Shown: positions 59,656 to 64,000 of the stretch, one piece after another
Layout: each line of letters opens with the position of its first letter
Numbering within the stretch: the first letter of the stretch is position 1
Assembly: GCF_022133705.1 (NCBI RefSeq)
Contig: NZ_JAKNHJ010000001.1
Span: 1 to 64,000 of the forward strand
DNA: 64,000 bases
From: Varibaculum cambriense
GTDB taxonomy: Bacteria > Actinomycetota > Actinomycetes > Actinomycetales > Actinomycetaceae
Reading direction: 5' to 3'
The notes under the pieces: model-generated
Told to the model about the DNA's origin: nothing
Databases searched by the model: none
What the model saw: only the letters and a program-made list of their open reading frames with translations
Translations under genes and position numbers: made by a program

Positions 59656-62240
59656 TGGCGGGTCGGCTGAATATTAGTTTTGATTCGGACATGCTGGAAG
59701 AAATTAGCGCCCAGTTTGATTTGCGGGCTCCCAATAAAGAAGCACTGCGCCAGCTGGTGTTTACTCTCGATGGGGATTATGACCCGGCGGTGATGCAGGT
59801 GCTCAACCTGGCGACCGGGGTGGGGAAGACCTATTTGATGGCGGCATTCGTGGAGTATTTACGCCGTCAAGGGGTAGGTAACGTGATGATTGTTACCCCT
59901 GGTAAGACGGTGCAGGCGAAGACGGTACAAAACTTTACTGAGGGATCCTCACGCTATATTAAAGGCGCAAATGTGCGACCGGACGTAGTTACTCCCGAAA
60001 ATTACCAACCGTGGACGATTCGCCAGAACGCTCAGGCTCAGTTGTCTTTTGGGCGGGAAGTGCCCATGCTGGCGTTTATTTTCAATATCCAGCAATTGAT
60101 TGCCCCTAAGTCCGAGGATGGGGATACTCATGGCGGTACCCAAGAGGCTATGCGGCGTAAGCCCCGCAGGTTTGATGAGAACGCGGGGGTGCTTTTTGAT
60201 TACCTCAAAAATCTTGATGACCTGGTAGTGATTGCCGATGAGTCGCATCTTTACGGTACGAGCGCGGTAGCGTTTAACGCGGCTCTCAAAGAGTTGGATC
60301 CGGCAGCGGCTATTGGTTTGACTGCCTCGGTGGATAAGAAAACAGATAACGTTATTTTCGAGTATCCGCTCTACCGTGCAATTCAGGATAAGTATGTGAA
60401 GGCTCCGGTGTTGGCGTTCCGCAAGACTGGTTATGGCGCGGGTGAGGCATCGGAGGATCAGCAGTTGCGTGATGCCTTGCAGCTTCGCGAGATTAAACAG
60501 ACCTGTTACGATGCTTACGCGAAAAAGCAAGAGCGCGGTCATGTTAATGCGGTTGCGTTCGTGGTGTGCTCGGATGTGGAGCACGCTACCCAAGTAGCGG
60601 ATTTGTTGCGCACCCCGGAATATCTGGGTAAGGCTGAAGCGGTGCTGCAGGTGGATTCTAAGCATGAGGACGAGAAAACTCAGCGTCTGCTTGATGAGCT
60701 GGATCGGCCTTATTCTCCGGTGTTGGCGGTGGTTAGTGTTAACAAGCTCAAAGAAGGATGGGACGTCAAGAACATTGCCGTGGTGGTGACATTGCGGGCG
60801 ATGGCTTCGGAGGTTTTGACCCAGCAGACTATGGGGCGCGGGCTGCGTTTGCCGTTCGGGAAGTATACGGGGGTGGGGCAGATTGACCAGTTGGATATCA
60901 TCGCCCACCAGTCATTTAGCGAGCTACTGGCCGCCGAGAATGTCCTGCAGCAATTTGGCTTGGAAGAAGCAGTAGCCAGCCAAGATAACACTAAGGTGCG
61001 CGAGGCTATCGAAACAGCCGGTAACGAAAACTCTGCCGTTCCCGCTGCCGCTGACGGTGATAGCGTCAGCCAGCCTACTGGGTTAGCTACCGGTGAAAAT
61101 TTTCCGTTTGAGGATTATGCGGGAGTTTTTTCCGCTCAGGAAGGTTCGGTGCTGGTTGGTGAGCCGGGGGAGCCGGGACTGCCTGGGCTGGGAGTGCGTG
61201 CTATTAGTGAATCTGGGGTAGATGCCGCCCCGGAGCGGGAGCCAGTTACGATTGAGCGTAACCCTGAATTTGCTGAGGTCAGCTACCAGTTCCCAGTGAC
61301 TACGGTTACCGTTAGCCAGCCACCTATTGACTTGTCAGAGATAAGCCCTGACCAGATCGAGCAGGCGGCGCGGAGGGTTACCTCTACTGGTGACGTGTTG
61401 TTGCGTAAAGAAATTGTTGCCGCGTTAGGGAAGAAGCTCCGGGCTGAAGACCGTGAAAGCGCCGAAGTGGATTCAATCCATGTTGATTATTCCGAGGCGC
61501 AAAAGGCCCTGGTCAAATTGGTAATGGACATGCCACTTGTCCCCAAGACAAAACAAGACGTTGTCTACGTATCTAAGCTGCTGGTTCCAACGTTTATGAA
61601 ATTTGCGGCATTGCCGGGCTGGACGGTTAAATCGCTGGCATCTGCGCGCGATGAGTTATCTAAGCTGGTTCGCGATTACATTGCCGAGACGCTGCGCGCT
61701 ACCCGCGAAGTATCCACTATTCACCTGAAAACCCTGCCCGGCTCAGGCTACACCCTACCATTGGGAGAAAAAGTTCATGACCAGATTGATAGCCGCGAAC
61801 AGTTCGTGCGGGGACGGGTTTATGGGGGCTGGTTCAAGTCTCTGTTCGCCGAAGAATCCTTCGACTCCTACACCGGCGAGTACGTACTGGCCAAACTGCT
61901 AAATACTTCGCCGGGAATCGAGTGGTGGCACCGTTTGCACCCGCAAGATGGGGCTTTCGTGTATTACAACTCTAAAGATCGTTATTTCCCAGACTTTGTT
62001 GCCCGCGACAGTGATGGTGTCTACTGGATTATCGAAGGGAAATCAGAGCGCGGACGTGACGATGATCAGGTGCAAGCCAAACGTAAAGCCGCAGAATCAT
62101 TAGTTCGGCGTTTGATTGCCGAGGACGCCTATGCTGATCAAAACTGGGGATACTTAATCGCCTACGAAAATGACACCGCCCGCGCAGATTCCTGGGAAGA
62201 CCTCAAAGCCTTCAGCCAACCAGTCACCAATGTCGTCTAA
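59655..62240 (+). CDS. Type III restriction endonuclease subunit (Res)
   Basis: An 861-aa SF2 translocase-nuclease. Walker A ATGVGKT at 53-59, DESH at 195-198, motif III GLTASV near 220, and motifs V-VI KEGWDVKNIAVVVTLRAM and QQTMGRGLRLPFG near 365-400. The C-terminal PD-(D/E)xK nuclease is intact: PDFVARDSDGVYWIIEGKSE near 779-798. It cuts DNA carrying two unmethylated sites in head-to-head orientation, using ATP. Complete and in frame, so the system should be active. Confidence 0.93.
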   Translation: MAGRLNISFDSDMLEEISAQFDLRAPNKEALRQLVFTLDGDYDPAVMQVLNLATGVGKTYLMAAFVEYLRRQGVGNVMIVTPGKTVQAKTVQNFTEGSSRYIKGANVRPDVVTPENYQPWTIRQNAQAQLSFGREVPMLAFIFNIQQLIAPKSEDGDTHGGTQEAMRRKPRRFDENAGVLFDYLKNLDDLVVIADESHLYGTSAVAFNAALKELDPAAAIGLTASVDKKTDNVIFEYPLYRAIQDKYVKAPVLAFRKTGYGAGEASEDQQLRDALQLREIKQTCYDAYAKKQERGHVNAVAFVVCSDVEHATQVADLLRTPEYLGKAEAVLQVDSKHEDEKTQRLLDELDRPYSPVLAVVSVNKLKEGWDVKNIAVVVTLRAMASEVLTQQTMGRGLRLPFGKYTGVGQIDQLDIIAHQSFSELLAAENVLQQFGLEEAVASQDNTKVREAIETAGNENSAVPAAADGDSVSQPTGLATGENFPFEDYAGVFSAQEGSVLVGEPGEPGLPGLGVRAISESGVDAAPEREPVTIERNPEFAEVSYQFPVTTVTVSQPPIDLSEISPDQIEQAARRVTSTGDVLLRKEIVAALGKKLRAEDRESAEVDSIHVDYSEAQKALVKLVMDMPLVPKTKQDVVYVSKLLVPTFMKFAALPGWTVKSLASARDELSKLVRDYIAETLRATREVSTIHLKTLPGSGYTLPLGEKVHDQIDSREQFVRGRVYGGWFKSLFAEESFDSYTGEYVLAKLLNTSPGIEWWHRLHPQDGAFVYYNSKDRYFPDFVARDSDGVYWIIEGKSERGRDDDQVQAKRKAAESLVRRLIAEDAYADQNWGYLIAYENDTARADSWEDLKAFSQPVTNVV

Positions 62241-62296
62241 CCACGGCATCACCGCCGTCTAGGCTGGTAATGGCAGAAAATAATTTGAGAATAATA

Positions 62297-62406
62297 GCGC
62301 GGGGGATTGGTTTTATCCGAGCAGGCGCGGTGGGCATAAGAATTCGGAAAATGCCTGCGGTCTTTTTCCGAATTCTTGGGCGGGAGGAAAAACCAAGCTC
62401 CCGCGC
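62297..62406 (+). repeat. Double-stem hairpin repeat, copy C
   Basis: The outer stem is GCGCGGGGGATTGGTTTT (62297-62314) against 62389-62406, with a few mismatches and G-T pairs. The inner stem is 14 bp and perfect: AAGAATTCGGAAAA (62338-62351) against 62364-62377. The internal-loop strands ATCCGAGCAGGCGCGGTGGG... and GGGCGGGAGGA are nearly identical to copy A at 13497. Confidence 0.85.
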
Positions 62407-62459
62407 GTAACCGGACAGCTCGAATAGAACTATTGCCCGCGGGATCGGGTGAAGATGGC

Positions 62460-62484
62460 AACTATCCGGAAAATCCGGATAGTT
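62460..62484. repeat. Intergenic copy of the rhuM palindrome
   Basis: AACTATCCGGA, spacer AAA, TCCGGATAGTT; including flanks, GGC before and CG after also match rhuM, so only two bases in about 30 differ. It could be a remnant of a second rhuM gene (one frame reads ATIRKIRIVR) or a mobile palindrome. Confidence 0.8.
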
Positions 62485-62512
62485 CGCGGCAGGATATTGG
62501 GGTGCCACAGTT

Positions 62513-62534
62513 ATCTGGATTTTCCGGATAATTG
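62513..62534. repeat. Third, imperfect palindrome of the same kind
   Basis: TTATCTGG and CCGGATAA around ATTTT, 29 nt after the previous palindrome. The arms share the TATCCGG core with one mismatch. Confidence 0.5.
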
Positions 62535-62630
62535 GTAAGTGCGGCTCCCGGCGTCACTGTAACTGCCTGTTTGGGCAGGGAAAAGTGGCAAAATCAGCTA
62601 AGATGCCCCAAAGAATATAGAGTTTACAGC

Positions 62631-64000
62631 GTGAATATCCCGGTGCAATATCGTTCCTTACTCTCTCCTCCAGAACCACGCGAAGAGCGCTATCAATACG
62701 GACGCTCGCTGCGCGAAACCGTTCCCTTCAGTTCCCTAGCGGCCTGGGTGCCGGCGCCAGACCGCGACCCCATCGCCCTAATCCAAGCCTCCCACCAGGG
62801 CAGAGTCGAGAATCTGATCCCCATCCGGGTAGGGCGCATGGCGTCCTCGCCCTACGGTTTCTTGCGGGGAGCCGCGGTAGTGCAAGCTGCCGATTCGGCT
62901 GCCTTGCCCGCCACCGGGATTCAACCGGTAGTTTGCGGGGATTCCCACCTGGGGAACTTCGGTTTTTACCGTTCCCCCGAAGGGGAACTGGTGATGGATC
63001 TCAACGACTTCGATGAGGCACATACCGGCAGTTGGGAATGGGATCTGCGTCGCCTAACCGCCTCGATTCACGTGGCGGGGCGGGAAAACAGTCTCTCCGA
63101 ATCCAAATGCACCGATGCGGTAATCGCCTGCGTAAACGCCTACCGGGATGAAATTGCTCTGCTGGCGGGGCGTCCCCTCTTTGAACGTGCTTTCAACCGG
63201 ATTGACCTGGAAAAACTTACCTCCAGAGAACTAACTCCCAAGTTGGTGAAAGAGATCGAGCGCGCCGCCGCCAAAGCTATGAAACGTACCTCGGATCGAG
63301 CGCTCCCCAAGTTCGCCCAAGAATCCGAAGGAAGCCTGAAGATTACCCCCGAACCTCCGCTGACCACCCAGATACCCCCAGCTGATTGGGATAACCTGGC
63401 ACGCGCCCTCGACGAATATCTGCACACTATTCCCGCGCAATGGGCGCGAGTATTAGGCGGATACACCCTGGTAGATATTGCGCAGCGGGTAGTAGGGGTA
63501 GGTTCCGTAGGGCTGCGCGCCTATATCGCGCTGCTACAAGGCTCCACGCCCACGGACGTAATCTTCCTGCAACTCAAACAGGCCCGCCGCTCGGTACTGG
63601 CACAATATGTGCACGGATCGAAGGAATGGCACGCCCACCAAGGGCAGCGAGTGGCTGAATATCAAAAAGCGCTACAAACCGTATCGGATCCGCTGCTGGG
63701 GTGGGCGAGCGTCGGGGAGCGACAATACTATGTGCGCCAGTTCCGCAATATGAAAGGAACTGTGCCCCTAGACCGGCTGGGTGCCAAATCATTGTGTGAC
63801 TATGCGGGAATCGTGGGGTTGCTGCTCGCGAAAGGCCACGCTCGTACCCACGGCGCCTCCAAAATCGCCGGCTACCTAGGAAAATCGGATAAACCGGGAC
63901 AAGCTTTCGCCACCTTCGCCCGTGCCTACGCCGACCAGACCGAGGCCGACCACGCCGAGTTTTTGCGAGCTATCAAAGACGGCCGGATGCCCCAGCCCGA
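62631..64000 (+). CDS. DUF2252-domain protein, 3' end beyond the window
   Basis: A frame open from GTG at 62631 to the window's end (at least 456 aa). It matches DUF2252: GRVENLIPIRVGRMASSPYG near 57, VCGDSHLGNFGFYRSPEGE near 102, DLNDFDEAHTGSWEWDLRRL near 124, and a kinase-like LVDIAQRVVGVGSVGLRAY near 280. The family is related to aminoglycoside-phosphotransferase-like kinases, substrate unknown. A TATAGA box lies 9 nt upstream, near-leaderless. Stop codon not in the window. Confidence 0.82.
   Translation, partial: MNIPVQYRSLLSPPEPREERYQYGRSLRETVPFSSLAAWVPAPDRDPIALIQASHQGRVENLIPIRVGRMASSPYGFLRGAAVVQAADSAALPATGIQPVVCGDSHLGNFGFYRSPEGELVMDLNDFDEAHTGSWEWDLRRLTASIHVAGRENSLSESKCTDAVIACVNAYRDEIALLAGRPLFERAFNRIDLEKLTSRELTPKLVKEIERAAAKAMKRTSDRALPKFAQESEGSLKITPEPPLTTQIPPADWDNLARALDEYLHTIPAQWARVLGGYTLVDIAQRVVGVGSVGLRAYIALLQGSTPTDVIFLQLKQARRSVLAQYVHGSKEWHAHQGQRVAEYQKALQTVSDPLLGWASVGERQYYVRQFRNMKGTVPLDRLGAKSLCDYAGIVGLLLAKGHARTHGASKIAGYLGKSDKPGQAFATFARAYADQTEADHAEFLRAIKDGRMPQP

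Larger units (their letters stand above)
62241..62630. other. Repeat-rich intergenic region before DUF2252
   Basis: 390 bp with no gene. It contains copy C of the double-stem repeat (62297-62406), the palindrome shared with rhuM (62460-62484), a third weaker palindrome (62513-62534) and a TATAGA box (62616-62621) near the DUF2252 start. Confidence 0.7.

Noticed and set aside
59949-60908. 319-codon open frame opposite res
   Set aside because: It lies inside a complete type III Res gene with all helicase motifs; no ribosome-binding site or recognisable product.

Overview
The window looks like a chromosomal segment of a moderate-GC actinobacterium, most likely an Actinomycetaceae member (Varibaculum/Mobiluncus/Actinomyces-like; genus is inference). 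The evidence is gene order. TatD - RpfB-like - KsgA - IspE, tRNA-Gln - glmU - prs - rplY - pth, rimP - nusA - infB - rbfA - truB - ribF, and a Glp(MoeA)/RimJ/SepX(GlpR) group next to 5-FCL, a SAF protein and MscL are all actinobacterial arrangements. Many genes also appear leaderless: an extended set of TANNNT (one CATACT) -10 boxes lies exactly 6-7 nt before the start codon.

Layout. 1-9 kb: an artefact-like poly-C edge, flavodoxin, a membrane protein, a phosphatidylcholine-synthase-like enzyme, a Na+/alanine symporter, a DUF3516 Ski2-like helicase, a YggS PLP protein and a SepX/GlpR-like divisome protein. 9-13 kb: RimJ-like acetyltransferase and Glp/MoeA, divergent from 5-FCL, SAF protein and MscL. 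13.2-13.6 kb: an intergenic nest of large structured repeats. 13.6-18.9 kb: YhgE/Pip membrane protein, thyA-folA, an EcsC-like protein and a DUF2505 protein. 19-26.7 kb: PdtaS-type histidine kinase, TatD, an RpfB-like cell-wall protein, a KsgA-IspE fusion and an ABC-F ATPase. 26.7-42.6 kb: MarR regulator, tRNA-Gln, a GlmU lacking its acetyltransferase half, prs, rplY, pth, a lipoprotein, the translation-factor cluster with a 50-aa cysteine-rich small protein between truB and ribF, an AspT-type transporter and a TetR regulator. 42.6-47.2 kb: a 1525-aa 2-hydroxyacyl-CoA dehydratase activase-type protein.

47.3-62.6 kb is an accessory/defence island. It holds a broken fic gene, a RelB-YafQ pair, VapBC, an intact class-II Fic protein whose tail is made from relB-like DNA, an OatA-like acyltransferase, an AAA ATPase plus subtilase pair matching the IetAS antiviral architecture, a RhuM protein, and a complete type III restriction-modification system. 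The window ends inside a DUF2252 gene.

Most interesting signals: (i) a dispersed double-stem repeat (13.26-13.61 and 62.3-62.4 kb) whose stems change compensatorily while its internal-loop sequence is kept, as expected of a structured RNA or a mobile hairpin; (ii) three 40-bp tandem units with palindromic cores in the fic/acyltransferase intergenic region; (iii) the KsgA-IspE fusion; (iv) the truncated GlmU; (v) the IetAS-like pair with a leader that can hide its ribosome-binding site; (vi) a 25-nt palindrome shared between the rhuM coding region and an intergenic site.
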